64,000 nucleotides of DNA from Scytonema hofmannii PCC 7110. GTDB lineage: Bacteria > Cyanobacteriota > Cyanobacteriia > Cyanobacteriales > Nostocaceae. The notes beneath the pieces were generated by a model that saw only the letters and a list, made by a program, of their open reading frames with translations, was not told where the DNA came from and made no database searches. The stretch spans positions 5,874,824 to 5,938,823 of the forward strand of contig NZ_KQ976354.1 in assembly GCF_000346485.2 (NCBI RefSeq), written 5' to 3'. Shown here piece after piece: positions 1 through 8,602 of this stretch; positions within the stretch are counted from its first letter, which is position 1, and each line of letters begins with the position of its first letter. The position numbers and the translations under genes are program-made.

Positions 1-272
1 TCGCGAGAGTCAGCCACGACACAGATAGTGGTATTATCGCGGTTTGCGTTGCGACAGATTTCACAAACAGGTTCAGAAGATAGATGAAAGCAAACAGAAC
101 ACAAGCCCACCTGCTTTTTTGCTTCTATGAGAGCATGTGCCAAAGCTTCAACTTCTGCCTCTGGTCTTTTTATGATATGCAATGCTAACCGTTGGGCAGT
201 TTTTGGACCCACTCCGGGTAAGCGTTGCAATTGCTCAATTAATCGTGCTAGGGGGCGTGCGTAAACCGTAGT
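1..272 (-). CDS. recR: Recombination mediator RecR, N-terminal part (runs off left edge)
   Basis: RecR acts with RecF/RecO in recombinational repair of gapped DNA. The visible part reads [20 protein letters not shown], the N-terminal helix-hairpin-helix, followed by the four-cysteine zinc finger ([17 protein letters not shown]) and the beginning of the Toprim region (CVVADSR). The rest lies left of the window. The reading frame opens after a stop at about 288 and has no ATG, GTG or TTG before the conserved residues. The first normal start is TTG at 230, which would drop about 14 conserved residues; non-standard codons such as ATT (282-284) are possible. The gene lies downstream of the HIT gene on the same strand, with a hairpin between them. 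Identification is firm; the start is unresolved. Confidence 0.9.
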
Positions 273-335
273 TTTATCTCCAATTTTTTACTATACTATA
301 GCAATCCTATGTGATTTGTAAGAATTGAAAGGCTC

Positions 336-368
336 AGATCCCCGACTTCTTTGAGAAGTCGGGGATCT
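336..368. repeat. Perfect 15-bp inverted repeat (hairpin)
   Basis: AGATCCCCGACTTCT at 336-350 is mirrored exactly at 354-368 with a 3-nt loop. It lies between the HIT stop codon and recR, both read leftwards, so it would form in that transcript. No T-run follows, so it resembles the dispersed 'GATCCCCGACTTCT' palindromes of filamentous cyanobacteria more than a classical terminator. Confidence 0.8.
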
Positions 369-388
369 AGTTGTAGTCATAGGCTTAA

Positions 389-748
<360 letters not shown>

Positions 749-773
749 CTAGTTCTTCTGCTAGAGATTTTAT

Positions 774-1262
774 AATGTTCTCTCATCAATATTCCGTACT
801 GCGAAGGAAACAGGTATGCCACTTGTTTTAACTAGCAGTATGGAAACCGAGTTTCAAGGTTTATTGCTTGAAGATTTACAAACCATTGCGCCGGAGGAAT
901 ACGCGCAGAGAGTCAAACGTCCTGGTATCGTGGATTGTTGGGAATATGAAGAATACAAACAAGCGGTTGAGGAGACGGGTAAGAAGAAGTTGATTATGGC
1001 AGGGTTAACCAATGACGTTTGCATCGTATATCCAGCAATCAGTGCCGTTGAAGATGGGTACGAAGTTCAAGTTGTAGTTGACGCAGGTGGATCGCCGACG
1101 ACGCTTGCCGATGAAACTGCTTTGCGGAGAATGTCGAGTCATGGTGTCACTCTCACTACAACAAATCAAGTTATGGCAGAGCTAGCAGTATCGTGGTCAC
1201 ATGATTTTGGGAAAACGATCCAGACAATTATGTACCAAGAAATTCTTTCAAAATTGATATGA
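774..1262 (+). pseudogene. Isochorismatase-like hydrolase (YcaC type), 5'-truncated
   Basis: The readable protein from ATG 816 is 148 residues against about 200 for YcaC-type cysteine hydrolases. It keeps the second half of the fold: the ILTTS-like strand (VLTSSME), RPGIVDCWEYEEY, and AGLTNDVCIVYPA with the catalytic cysteine. The N-terminal part carrying the catalytic aspartate is missing. Recognisable sequence continues in frame upstream of the ATG (AKETG directly before MPLV), back to about 774, and a stop at 762 closes the frame. It therefore looks like a gene that lost its 5' third; the HIT gene starts on the opposite strand only 35 bp away. It is unlikely to be catalytically active. Confidence 0.8.
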
Positions 1263-1404
1263 TATCGATTCTATAGCGATTTACCAGAAGAAAGGCAGAG
1301 GACTGATGGCAGATGGCAGAGGGGGTTGAAAGTAAAAAAGGTAACAATATAAATCCTCTGCACTCTGCCAAGTAGATTCAACAAATTCTGTTTCCATCCG
1401 ATGT

Positions 1405-1659
1405 TTGGGTACTAATGGAGGTAATTTCAGGTACTTAAACGGTAAAACAGGAAATGGTTTTGTTAACTTGGTTACAGATGATAAGTTGTCAGGTACTAGA
1501 TGGATTATGATTCCAAGAGGTAGTGGTTTCCAGTTTTTCTGTAATGGTGATGGTTCTGAGAATCTTACATGGTTAGATGGTATAACAGAACACTGCAAAG
1601 TGGGTCTAGCCAATAGTCGTGAACTTTCAGGGACTTTTTGGCACGTAGTGAGTCAATAA
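1405..1659 (+). pseudogene. Fragment of a repeat protein with YLNGKTGNGxVxL / SGTRW modules
   Basis: The 84 residues contain two similar modules, RYLNGKTGNGFVNL...SGTRW and TWLDGITEHCKVGL...SGTFW. This pattern (Y/WLDGxTxxGxVxL followed by GTxW) resembles beta-trefoil-like lectin or agglutinin repeats found in secreted proteins; I infer this from pattern only. The only start is TTG, and the frame stays open upstream (SVSIRCLG) without a good start or ribosome site, so this is probably the tail of a longer gene. It abuts the broken DUF4351 copy at 1681. Confidence 0.45.
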
Positions 1660-1680
1660 ACTCTAGACATCTCCAAGAAT

Positions 1681-2011
1681 TTATGAAGATTGAGTACTAA
1701 ATCTTGCTATTAATTCCTCTCTAGATAGTTGTATAAGTAAGAGTGTAAATTCTTTTACTGGTAAAGCTGATATTGCTGATACGAGAGTTATCAGTTCGCT
1801 ATCTAATGAGCCAAAGCGAACTTCAAGCATATTTTCAAGAATTTGTCGTCTTTCTTCAAGCTTAGCAATTTGTTTGATTGAAGGAAAAAACAAAACATCT
1901 GTTTCTTATACTTCTCCAGTAACAGGACGAGATGGGCTAACATCCCCGTAATAATTTAATAATTCTTCGAGATAATCTTTCGCAAATTGGTCATGAATTA
2001 AAGCGAGTCAA
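1681..2011 (-). pseudogene. Rpn/DUF4351-family protein, broken copy A
   Basis: Read leftwards from TTG 2011, the sequence begins MTRF, a typical start for cyanobacterial Rpn-type 'recombination-promoting nuclease / putative transposase' proteins. It has a +1 frameshift directly afterwards, continues IHDQFAKDYLEELL, then meets a TAA in place of the CAA seen in copy B (GEV*ETDVLFFPS). After FFPSIKQ it jumps straight to AKLEERRQILENMLEVRFG, lacking about 184 residues that copy B retains. The C-terminus is the DUF4351 region (RFGSLDSELITLVSAISALP). Three independent lesions make this a pseudogene. Homology to copy B (5375-6245) extends past the stop to about 1670. Confidence 0.85.
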
Positions 2012-2184
2012 ATTTTAAAAATGTCAAGCTCAAAGTGTAACACGTGGCTTTCCCCAAACTGGGTACACTAAAGCAATGTGAGCGTTGAAGCAACAGTTGT
2101 GCTAGTGAATAAACTGATAAAAGCAAATTAATAAGAAAACAGAGGAGTTTTGATGCCTAATAAAAAGCATTTAGGGAGAAATTG

Positions 2185-3267
2185 ATGAAAACATTCTTCA
2201 TGCTTCGAGGTCGCCGCAAGTTTATTATAGCAGGACTGACCGGATTCCTGACTACGTTTTTGATTCATCCAGTTGCTTCAGTGCTCGCTGTGGATAAGCA
2301 AATTGATCGAAGAACATATTCTGATACAATAGAGAACCAGTACTACCTAGTTTTTTGTGCCAGAGGTGGTTCACCAACAGGTCATGCTTTTATCATTTGG
2401 GGTGTGGAAGATAACAATAAACTTATTTCTGCACCTAATTCTCTAGATTTAAATCAGGAAAACCTTGCTTTTTGTTCGGAGATCCGAGATGAGAGACTGC
2501 GAGATATTGCTCGGGAGGAATCAACTAAAAAGCAGGCAACTAGAGGAGGAGTGTCAATAACAAATCTTAGCGGCAAAGGCAGCCACAGCTATGAAAGAAG
2601 TTCGGGTTCTTATAATGAACATAGAATGAGCGAATATTACTCAAAAAACTGTGACAAATTACTTGAAGCTCACAGTCAGATATCGATTGCACAGATTAAT
2701 GCTAACAAAGAAGTAGCGATCGCTGAGATACAAAGCAACCGTGACAAGTATACAGCACGGCTACAAAGTGAAGATTTTAGATACGGACAAAATACACAAC
2801 GCAGAATTGAAGAAGGTAAGAACAGAGCTAATGTTACTACTAGTATCGCAGGTACAGCTAGCAATCTCATAAGTAATGTGGTTAGTGCTAACGTTGAAAG
2901 AAAAAAACTCGCTCTTGAAAGAAAAAGACTTGATGTTGAGCTTGAAATAGCAAGACTTAACGCCGATCCCAATCTAGCTCTGCTTCAAAATTGGGGATTG
3001 AAAAGGACTTCTTGTAATGGTTCGGTGGTATCAATCCTAATTGATGGTAAAGAATACTGTGCCAAGCCTGTCAAGGGGCTGAGTGTAGGAAATTATGCAT
3101 ACATTCGCGCTGAAGATAGACTCGAACCAATATCTGAGTCACCAAATCCGCTTAACGCTAACAATTCAAATCCACAACCTAGCCCAGAACAGGTACCCCA
3201 GTCGCCAAATCTTGTCAACACAAATACAAACTCAAATCCGCAACCCACCCCTGAGACGGGTTTATAG
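2185..3267 (+). CDS. Exported or membrane-anchored protein with central coiled coil, unknown function
   Basis: The 360-residue product starts at ATG 2185 (a TTG lies directly before it) behind AGGGAGA at 2173-2179. Residues about 10-35 form a hydrophobic export signal (FIIAGLTGFLTTFLI). A globular part follows with ARGGSPTGHAFIIWG, then a charged region rich in Ser/Gly, a long coiled-coil-like stretch (about 155-260, many K/E/R/Q with hydrophobic spacing), a Cys-containing segment (KRTSCNGSVVSILIDGKEYC) and a Pro/Asn/Gln-rich tail. I do not recognise a family. The next genes rightwards are secreted proteases, so an envelope role is plausible but inferred. Confidence 0.75.
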   Translation: MKTFFMLRGRRKFIIAGLTGFLTTFLIHPVASVLAVDKQIDRRTYSDTIENQYYLVFCARGGSPTGHAFIIWGVEDNNKLISAPNSLDLNQENLAFCSEIRDERLRDIAREESTKKQATRGGVSITNLSGKGSHSYERSSGSYNEHRMSEYYSKNCDKLLEAHSQISIAQINANKEVAIAEIQSNRDKYTARLQSEDFRYGQNTQRRIEEGKNRANVTTSIAGTASNLISNVVSANVERKKLALERKRLDVELEIARLNADPNLALLQNWGLKRTSCNGSVVSILIDGKEYCAKPVKGLSVGNYAYIRAEDRLEPISESPNPLNANNSNPQPSPEQVPQSPNLVNTNTNSNPQPTPETGL

Positions 3268-3317
3268 ATTGCTCTGAAATATAGGTAACTGATTCAATTT
3301 TAATCGAGGAGTTCGCA

Positions 3318-3720
3318 ATGAAACTTAAGTTTTTCACTCAATTTTTGCTGATGTCTTTTGTTCTATCAAACTCGTTTGTCTTGAAAACAGAAGCGCAAAC
3401 CCTTCCTAGAGTTGGTTCGGGAAGTGGAAACAATCTAACTCCTAAGGTTACACCAGGAATATGCAGAGCGATCGCTACAAGGAGGATATCAACTCGGCTA
3501 CACCAATGATGTCGTACAAGGAATGAGTGGTGGTCCTCTTTTGAATCGCAATGGCGAACTGATTGGCATTAATGGCAAATCGAAATATCCTCTGGGTGGT
3601 ATTGAGGCATTCATCTTTACCAATGGCATGATGCCATCCGAGCAGCAATTCCTACAAATGGAAGCCCTGAGTTGGGCAATCCCTATTACCAATTTTCAGC
3701 AAAGGTTTGGACGTATGTAG
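3318..3720 (+). pseudogene. Secreted trypsin-like serine protease, internally deleted
   Basis: An intact signal peptide (MKLKFFTQFLLMSFVLSNS...KTEAQ) opens at 3318 after GAGGAG. The frame then ends at 3509. The other end of the gene appears in a second frame as GGYQLGYTNDVVQGMSGGPL...AIPITNFQQRFGRM, which includes the nucleophile-serine motif GMSGGP. The segment that should carry the catalytic His and Asp (roughly 150 residues, compared with the neighbour at 3782) is absent. The remnant resembles the N- and C-terminal thirds of a cyanobacterial trypsin-like protease joined out of frame. It is inactive as a protease. Confidence 0.82.
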
Positions 3721-3743
3721 GGGCGCAAGGCATTGCGCCCCTA
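3718..3743. repeat. Inverted repeat TAGGGGCGCAA / TTGCGCCCCTA
   Basis: An 11-bp perfect inverted repeat (3718-3728 and 3733-3743) with a 4-nt loop begins in the stop codon of the broken protease. A close relative of the same hairpin lies directly after the herA stop at 26722. It is a dispersed cyanobacterial palindrome that could also act as an mRNA 3' hairpin. Confidence 0.7.
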
Positions 3744-3781
3744 CAAGAAATTACAAACGCAAGATTTAAAAGGAGTATGTG

Positions 3782-5308
3782 ATGAGTTTAAATTCTTATA
3801 GATTTAACAACCTTCCCAAATTTTTGGCAGGTACGGGAGTAGTTGCAGCAATTGCGATCGGCCAACCTAGTGTTGTCTTTGCCAAAAGTGCTCCAGAAAT
3901 TAACCAAATTGCTGAACGGACAGCAGTGCAAATTAACAACAACCAAGGTTCTACAGGTGGAACGGGAGTTATTATTGCCAAACAAGGTAATACTTACACT
4001 GTTTTAACTGCTAATCATGTAGTCTGCGATGCAATTCCAGATCGGAATCCCGTTATTTGCCGAGATGATGTGACTTACACTATTCGCACGAGTACGGGAA
4101 AAGAATATCCTTTAAAGCGGGCGCAACGTTTACAGAAAAATAACAGTGACGCAGATTTAGCAGTCATTACTTTTGAGAGCGATCGCGCTTACCCAGTTGC
4201 TACCATTGGTGATTCCGAGCAAGCAGTGACAGGTTCACAAATTTACGTTTTTGGCTATCCCGCCTCTGATGGACGTTCGGGTGCTCAAAGAGAATCGGAG
4301 TTTTCACCAGGTTTTGTGACAAGTCGTCCCGATAGTCGTCCCCAGGGCTACTCCTTGCGCTATAATGCTGTAACGCAAAGGGGCATGAGTGGTGGTCCTG
4401 TATTTGATAGCGAGGGGAGAGTTGTTGGTATTCACGGTCAGGGCGGTAAGGATGGTGAGCTTGAAAGTCGCGATGGAACTACGGTATCGATAAAATCAGG
4501 ATGGAATGCAGCTATTCCGATTAATATGTTTATGGCTCAGAAGTCTCAAGTGGGACTGAGTGGCTCAAGTTTGACGGTAGATAATCGTCCTACAGAGGAG
4601 AAGCCAGCACAAATCAAAAATCCTAGCAATGCTAGAGACTACTACGCACTGGGGTCTGTTCGTGACGAGCAGGGAGACTCTAGGGGAGCACTTGAAGCTT
4701 ACACCCAAGCAGTACGACGCAATCCTGAGAAGAGCGAAGCTTTTTTAGCTTACTTTAACCAAGGCAATATCCGCTTTCAACAGGGAGACTATCAGGGAGC
4801 GCTAGAAGATTACACTGCAGCGATTCAGAAAAAACCTGATGCAGCGATCGCCTACAACAATCGGGCTGTTGCTCGCATTAAGCAAGGAAATTACCAAGGA
4901 GCGGTGGAAGATTGGACTCAAGCCTCACAACGTGGTGCTGGCGATGCCAGTCTATACTATAATCGGGGTGTTGCTTACTCTAGAATTGGCAATCAACAGG
5001 CTGCGATCACGGATTACAATAAGGCGTTGCAAATCGACCGTAAATATGCTCTTGCTTACAACTCTAGAGGAAATATTCTTGCTGACACGGGAGATAAAGT
5101 CAAAGCTCTTGAGGATTACAATCAAGCTATTAAAGTCAATCCTGGTTTTGCCGATGCTTATAATAACAGAGCTATTCTTCGCGCTGCTTCTGGAGATAGA
5201 ACTGGAGCGATTGAGGACTTGCAAAAAGCTGCACAACTGTTAATGGAGCAGGGGAAAACGGCTCAGTACCAGCAAGTCATGGAAAACCTCAAACGGCTTC
5301 AACGTTAA
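3782..5308 (+). CDS. Secreted trypsin-like serine protease with C-terminal TPR repeats
   Basis: The 508-residue protein starts at ATG 3782 (GTG 3779 is directly before it); AAAGGAG lies 8 nt upstream of the ATG. Numbering from that GTG, a signal peptide ends near VFAKSA (about 37), and a chymotrypsin-fold protease domain follows (about 40-260) with His80 in TANHVV, Asp126 in DADLAVI and Ser204 in GMSGGP, a complete catalytic triad. Tetratricopeptide repeats fill about 285-500 (NPEKSEAFLAYFNQGN, AYNNRAVARIKQGN and so on), probably for protein binding in the periplasm. It follows a broken paralogue at 3318. About 73 bp of its 3' end recur at 6343-6416, downstream of the DUF4351 remnant. Confidence 0.92.
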   Translation: MSLNSYRFNNLPKFLAGTGVVAAIAIGQPSVVFAKSAPEINQIAERTAVQINNNQGSTGGTGVIIAKQGNTYTVLTANHVVCDAIPDRNPVICRDDVTYTIRTSTGKEYPLKRAQRLQKNNSDADLAVITFESDRAYPVATIGDSEQAVTGSQIYVFGYPASDGRSGAQRESEFSPGFVTSRPDSRPQGYSLRYNAVTQRGMSGGPVFDSEGRVVGIHGQGGKDGELESRDGTTVSIKSGWNAAIPINMFMAQKSQVGLSGSSLTVDNRPTEEKPAQIKNPSNARDYYALGSVRDEQGDSRGALEAYTQAVRRNPEKSEAFLAYFNQGNIRFQQGDYQGALEDYTAAIQKKPDAAIAYNNRAVARIKQGNYQGAVEDWTQASQRGAGDASLYYNRGVAYSRIGNQQAAITDYNKALQIDRKYALAYNSRGNILADTGDKVKALEDYNQAIKVNPGFADAYNNRAILRAASGDRTGAIEDLQKAAQLLMEQGKTAQYQQVMENLKRLQR

Positions 5309-5374
5309 GCTACAATGAAACGAAACAACGATTGGTTAACAAATATCCGTTTTTCATCTATATTCTCCAAGAAT

Positions 5375-6245
5375 TTATGAAGATTGAGTACCAAATCTTG
5401 CTATTAATTCTTCTCTAGAGAGTTGCATAAGTAAGGGGGTAAATTCCTTTGCTGGTAAAGCTGATATTGCTGATACGAGAGTTATCAGTTCGCTATCTAG
5501 TGAGCCAAAGCGAACTTCAAGCATATTTTCAAGAATTTGTCGTCTTTCTTCAAGCTTAGCAAGCTCTCGATCTTGTTGATAAAGTGGTTCTAACCGCATA
5601 ATTAACTCCCTATCATCTGCTTCCAAAGGTTGACTAACTCTTAAATTCTTCTGCAAATTGTAAACTAATTCTAGCGTAGCTTGACGGAACGGATGCTCTG
5701 CTGATAGTGATTGTAATTCTAATATTGCTTTTTCTTGTATGCTTCCTCGTCCAAGAATCCTTAGCCATAAAGTTTCTGAGGTATCAGGAAGTTGATGAAT
5801 CGCAACAATTGCTGTTCGTAAAGCATTGACGGTAAAATGTACCCCAGGTAACCAACCTTTTTTTTGAGTAGCACCAAAGCTAGATAATATTTTTGAAGAC
5901 GCAGTTGGAGTGAGTACCCACAATTTTGGTAGATCTGACTCCTGACGAGAAGTGTTATCTCGTTTAGCCTCTCGTCGTAGTTCAGCCTTTATCTGCCACA
6001 ATTTAAAAATGCAATCTCCGATTTCATCTTCAGATGCTGCGTTCCGAAAAGGTTCAAAGATAGCGGGGTATTCTGCAAATCTTCCAAGTAATCCCAAAAC
6101 TTTTAGATTAGGATTTTGTTTGATTGAAGGAAAAAACAAAACATCTATTTCTTGTACTTCTCCAGTAACAGGACGAGATGGGCTAACATGCCCGTAAGAA
6201 TTTAATAATTCTTCAAGATAATCTTTCGCAAATTGGTCATGGCTA
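5375..6245 (-). pseudogene. Rpn/DUF4351-family protein, copy B (N-terminus lost)
   Basis: The frame is open from about 6245 leftwards and reads HDQFAKDYLEELL, then PVTGEVQEIDVLFFPS, the conserved opening of Rpn/PDDEXK-type 'putative transposase' proteins common in cyanobacteria. The central part (KILSSFGATQ, LPDTSETLWLRILGRG) and the C-terminal DUF4351 region (LEVRFGSLDSEL) are intact. No ATG, GTG or TTG precedes HDQF; the first usable start is TTG at 6139, after about 34 conserved residues. Copy A (2011) shows what the lost start looked like (TTG, MTRF). The 254-residue product could still be made but is probably non-functional. It lies between the protease-TPR gene and a second copy of that gene's last 73 bp. 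Confidence 0.75.
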
Positions 6246-6342
6246 AGCCTAAGAGGTAGGACTAAAGGCGGTTATACTGAAACTTAGCTCTTTTAGGGTA
6301 AGTTCTAATCTCAAAACCTTTTGTAGAACTTCCTAATAGAGC

Positions 6343-6416
6343 GGGGGAAAATGGCTCAGTACGAGTAAGTCATGGAAAACCTCAAACGACTTCAACGTTA
6401 AGCTACAATGAAACGA
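6343..6416 (+). repeat. Duplicated 3' end of the protease-TPR gene
   Basis: These bases match 5251-5323 (end of the TPR reading frame, stop codon and following ACAATGAAACGA) with a few substitutions; one makes an in-frame TAA (GAGTAA for CAGCAA). With the original it brackets the DUF4351 copy as direct repeats of about 73 bp. Confidence 0.85.
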
Positions 6417-6453
6417 CAAGCCGAATGCTACGAAGAATGTGAATAGCTGTAAG

Positions 6454-6762
6454 ATGGATATTCAATCGCATTTACGTGACCGACAAATTATTCACTCCGA
6501 TCTTGAGATTATGAGTGGAACTCCAGTCTTTGTTGGAACGCGAGTTCCATTACAAACTTTTTTTGATTATCTTGAAGGTGAAGCAGGCTTAGCCGAATTT
6601 TTAGAAGATTTCCCACATTTGCAGACTCAGGTATTGATAGTATTGGAAGCGATCGCAATCATCAATGCTGGATCGGGAGCGAACTGCACGTGCTCATTCT
6701 ATGCCAAGGACAATCTGTTGAGCAAGAAACTTTCAATTGAGTGCAATACATTAAAGAGTTAA
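6454..6762 (+). CDS. DUF433 antitoxin-like protein with aberrant tail
   Basis: Residues up to about 75 are a DUF433 domain (SDLEIMSGTPVFVGTRVPLQ, then FFDYLEGEAGLAEFLEDFP), a small DNA-binding fold usually acting as antitoxin to a DUF5615 PIN-like toxin. After VLEAIAIINA the sequence (GSGANCTCSFYAKDNLL) no longer looks like the family, suggesting a frameshift or junction around 6670. ATG 6454 is preferred to GTG 6439, which lacks a ribosome site. No DUF5615 toxin follows. This is an orphan, possibly damaged antitoxin. Confidence 0.65.
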   Translation: MDIQSHLRDRQIIHSDLEIMSGTPVFVGTRVPLQTFFDYLEGEAGLAEFLEDFPHLQTQVLIVLEAIAIINAGSGANCTCSFYAKDNLLSKKLSIECNTLKS

Positions 6763-6880
6763 GGAACCGCAGATGAACGCGGATGTACGCAGATGAACTT
6801 GTACTTCATCCGGATGAGAATCTTTATATAATACATGATTTATCCGCCGCAAGAAGGAACGACGAAGCAACCGCAAAGAT
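6763..6880. repeat. Intergenic repeat GAACCGCAGATGAACGCGGATG
   Basis: The gap after the DUF433 gene starts with AACCGCAGATGAACGCGGAT followed by a degenerate second unit (GTACGCAGATGAAC). Such units are widely scattered between genes in filamentous cyanobacteria. The remainder of the gap shows nothing I can name. Confidence 0.55.
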
Positions 6881-6961
6881 GTGAGATTGCTTGTTCCTTG
6901 TGGCGGATATTTTACGTATTATGATATTCTGAAATGTAAGAAAATCTTCCTAGATATAAAA

Positions 6962-7204
6962 ATGAATATTCTCATAATCCAAGAAAATAATATCAATAAA
7001 AGAGAATATATATTTACAGAACATTCAGTATTGCAAGTTATTTTAGATAAAAATCTTGCAAGAGAATCCGTATTTTGCCAAAATAATACAGTTTATGTGT
7101 TTGATGAATTCAGCGGTAATCTTCCTATAGAAACTTATGAAGCTTTTAAAAAATTTTTACAGGGTTCCACCATCACATTGAGCTTGGCGAAAGAAACAGA
7201 CTAG
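6962..7204 (+). CDS. Small hypothetical protein, AT-rich
   Basis: From ATG 6962 the product is 80 residues (MNILIIQENNINKREYIF...). The frame is open back to 6881, but that part (RLLVPCGGYFTYYDIL) has no ribosome site and looks like intergenic sequence. The body is a mixed alpha/beta composition with FDEFSGNLPIETYEAFKKF. I recognise no family. The base composition is clearly more AT-rich than its neighbours. A strong hairpin at 7263-7303 could end its transcript. Confidence 0.5.
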   Translation: MNILIIQENNINKREYIFTEHSVLQVILDKNLARESVFCQNNTVYVFDEFSGNLPIETYEAFKKFLQGSTITLSLAKETD

Positions 7205-7262
7205 AGTAACAGTTTACGACTCTAAAACAACAAATAAATTAATTGATTAACTACAAAAAAAA

Positions 7263-7303
7263 GAGAAACACGGGGGCATAACCGTTAACCCCCCGTGTTT
7301 CTC
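7263..7303. terminator. Strong hairpin, probable bidirectional terminator
   Basis: A perfect 14-bp stem (7263-7276 GAGAAACACGGGGG against 7290-7303) with a 13-nt loop lies between two genes that converge on it (6962-7204 plus, 7312-7644 minus). An A-run (7254-7262) precedes it, which is a U-run for leftward transcripts, so it is a good intrinsic terminator for the minus-strand gene. Confidence 0.8.
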
Positions 7304-7311
7304 CTGCTTGC

Positions 7312-7644
7312 TTAGTCCAGCAGGGACATTAAGATTTCAGCTTGGCACTTTTCCTGAGTGCCTGTGAATATCGCTCCTTCTATTTCCCCTTCCACAATTT
7401 CAGGGATTTCATCTTCTGTTAAAACGATAGAATACACGTTTTCTACGGCTTCAGAATCAAAGGGTTGCATACATACTCCAGAGTATTTCTCGTAAAGCGG
7501 CTTGCTGGGAAAGCAAATTCCGCCAGGAACGGAGAAATATCTAGAGGGGTAATGCTTAGCCGTAAAACGGTTTTTAGGGAAGTAACTGTTTGGTATAGAT
7601 GTTTGCGATTTATGGCACTGTTGCTTTGCTGGGGCGTTTTGCAA
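7312..7644 (-). CDS. Hypothetical protein, acidic C-terminus
   Basis: A 110-residue frame ends just before the terminator hairpin, which supports it being expressed. The C-terminal half is acidic (VLTEDEIPEIVEGEIEGAIF). The start is uncertain: the first residues (QNAPAKQQ) parallel LQNAPTNTK in the primase remnant at 8341-8602, where the DNA is also similar (GGGGCGTTTTGCA), so the N-terminus may be fused primase-derived sequence. No family recognised. Confidence 0.4.
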   Translation of the reverse strand: MQNAPAKQQCHKSQTSIPNSYFPKNRFTAKHYPSRYFSVPGGICFPSKPLYEKYSGVCMQPFDSEAVENVYSIVLTEDEIPEIVEGEIEGAIFTGTQEKCQAEILMSLLD

Positions 7645-7731
7645 GCATTTCGCTTTCTTTATGGTTTGGCTTATGGTATGATAATAATCACACTATAAGC
7701 ATATTATGGTCAAGCCAAAGGAGTAACGGTA

Positions 7732-8001
7732 ATGTCTATGATGCGTAAAACCATTACTATCCCTGATGTAATGGAGGAATGGGTGAAGGCGCAAATTGCG
7801 AGCGGACGCTATGGCAATGATAGTGAGTATTTTCGTGATTTAATTCGCCGCGATCAGGATAGGCGACAGGCGGAACAGGATTTGTTTGCCCTTATTCAGG
7901 AAGGGTTAGACAGTGGTGTCAGTACCTCTACGGTAAAAGATATTATGAAACGGGTAGAAGACAGGCTTAAGCACAATGGCAACCTATCAACTCACGAATA
8001 A
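7732..8001 (+). CDS. Type II antitoxin, ParD family
   Basis: An 89-residue ribbon-helix-helix protein: RKTITIPDVMEEWVKAQIAS, then GNDSEYFRDLIRRDQ is the DNA-binding ParD signature, followed by a toxin-wrapping C-terminal helix. AAAGGAG precedes the ATG. It overlaps the ParE gene by 26 bp, the normal translationally coupled arrangement, and is expected to autorepress the operon. GC-richer than its surroundings, consistent with arrival with the adjacent plasmid-like remnant. Intact. Confidence 0.92.
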   Translation: MSMMRKTITIPDVMEEWVKAQIASGRYGNDSEYFRDLIRRDQDRRQAEQDLFALIQEGLDSGVSTSTVKDIMKRVEDRLKHNGNLSTHE

Positions 8002-8266
8002 AGCGGAGCGTGATATTGAGAATATTTACGAATATTCCATTCTGAACTTTGGCTTACGCATCGCGCAAGAGTATGTTTCAGGGATGCATGATTGTTTTGC
8101 GTTATTGGCAGAATATCAAAGCTGGGGGAGCAACTATAGCTTTATTGCGCCAGGATTACAGCGTTACGAATACCGCTCCCACGCCATCTATTATCAGCCA
8201 GAGGAAGAAGGCATTTTAATTGTGCGGGTGCTTGGAGGCAAACAAGACCCTATGCTTCATATGTAA
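7976..8266 (+). CDS. Type II toxin, RelE/ParE family
   Basis: The 96-residue protein reads YQLTNKAERDIENIYEYS at its start and YEYRSHAIYYQPEEEGILIV, then RVLGGKQDP near its end, the ParE layout. ParE toxins poison DNA gyrase. It is intact, overlaps parD, and is one of only four complete TA pairs in the window. Confidence 0.92.
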   Translation: MATYQLTNKAERDIENIYEYSILNFGLRIAQEYVSGMHDCFALLAEYQSWGSNYSFIAPGLQRYEYRSHAIYYQPEEEGILIVRVLGGKQDPMLHM

Positions 8267-8340
8267 CGCAGGTTTGGAAGTGTAACATTATCTTCCCCGC
8301 AAGCGGTTGCGCTCTACGGCGTTTGCCGCACTGCGGGCGG

Positions 8341-8602
8341 TTATGTCCGCGTATCTTTGGGTATTGCGGTGACGTTTCTGTCGTCGGTGCGCTCTTTGAG
8401 GAGCTGGGCGGCGGTTTCCTCCACGCTCCAGCCCCAGTCAATCGCAATCAGGCACCAGGTATAATCCGCCCTGCTGGTATCCGGCCCATCTCCTTTTGTA
8501 TTGGTGGGGGCGTTTTGCAGGCAGCGGTCATAGTCGGGGAAACGCTTAGGCTTTTTTTCGGTTCAAACCATAAGGCTGCCCGATATCCGATTCGGTAATG
8601 AC
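8341..8602 (-). pseudogene. Remnant of a plasmid/phage-type DNA primase (RepB-like, PriCT region)
   Basis: Read leftwards, one frame gives FPDYDRCLQNAP, then SRADYTWCLIAIDWGWSVEE, TAAQLLKERTDDR before a stop at 8341. The 'D-W-C-x-x-I-x-x-G-x-S-V-E-E-T-A' pattern is the helical segment after RepB-like primase domains of plasmids and integrative elements. The upstream part (VITESDIGQPYG) is in another frame, so there is a frameshift near 8565. The segment is much more GC-rich than the flanks. It is a scrap of foreign origin. Confidence 0.6.

Noticed and set aside
1281-1613. 110-codon minus-strand frame.
   Set aside because: It is antisense to the repeat-domain fragment at 1405-1659, whose internal repeat pattern shows the plus strand is the coding one.
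7465-7698. 77-codon plus-strand frame opposite the minus-strand gene at 7312.
   Set aside because: The minus-strand frame ends at a strong terminator; the plus frame has no ribosome site and ends in hydrophobic low-information sequence.
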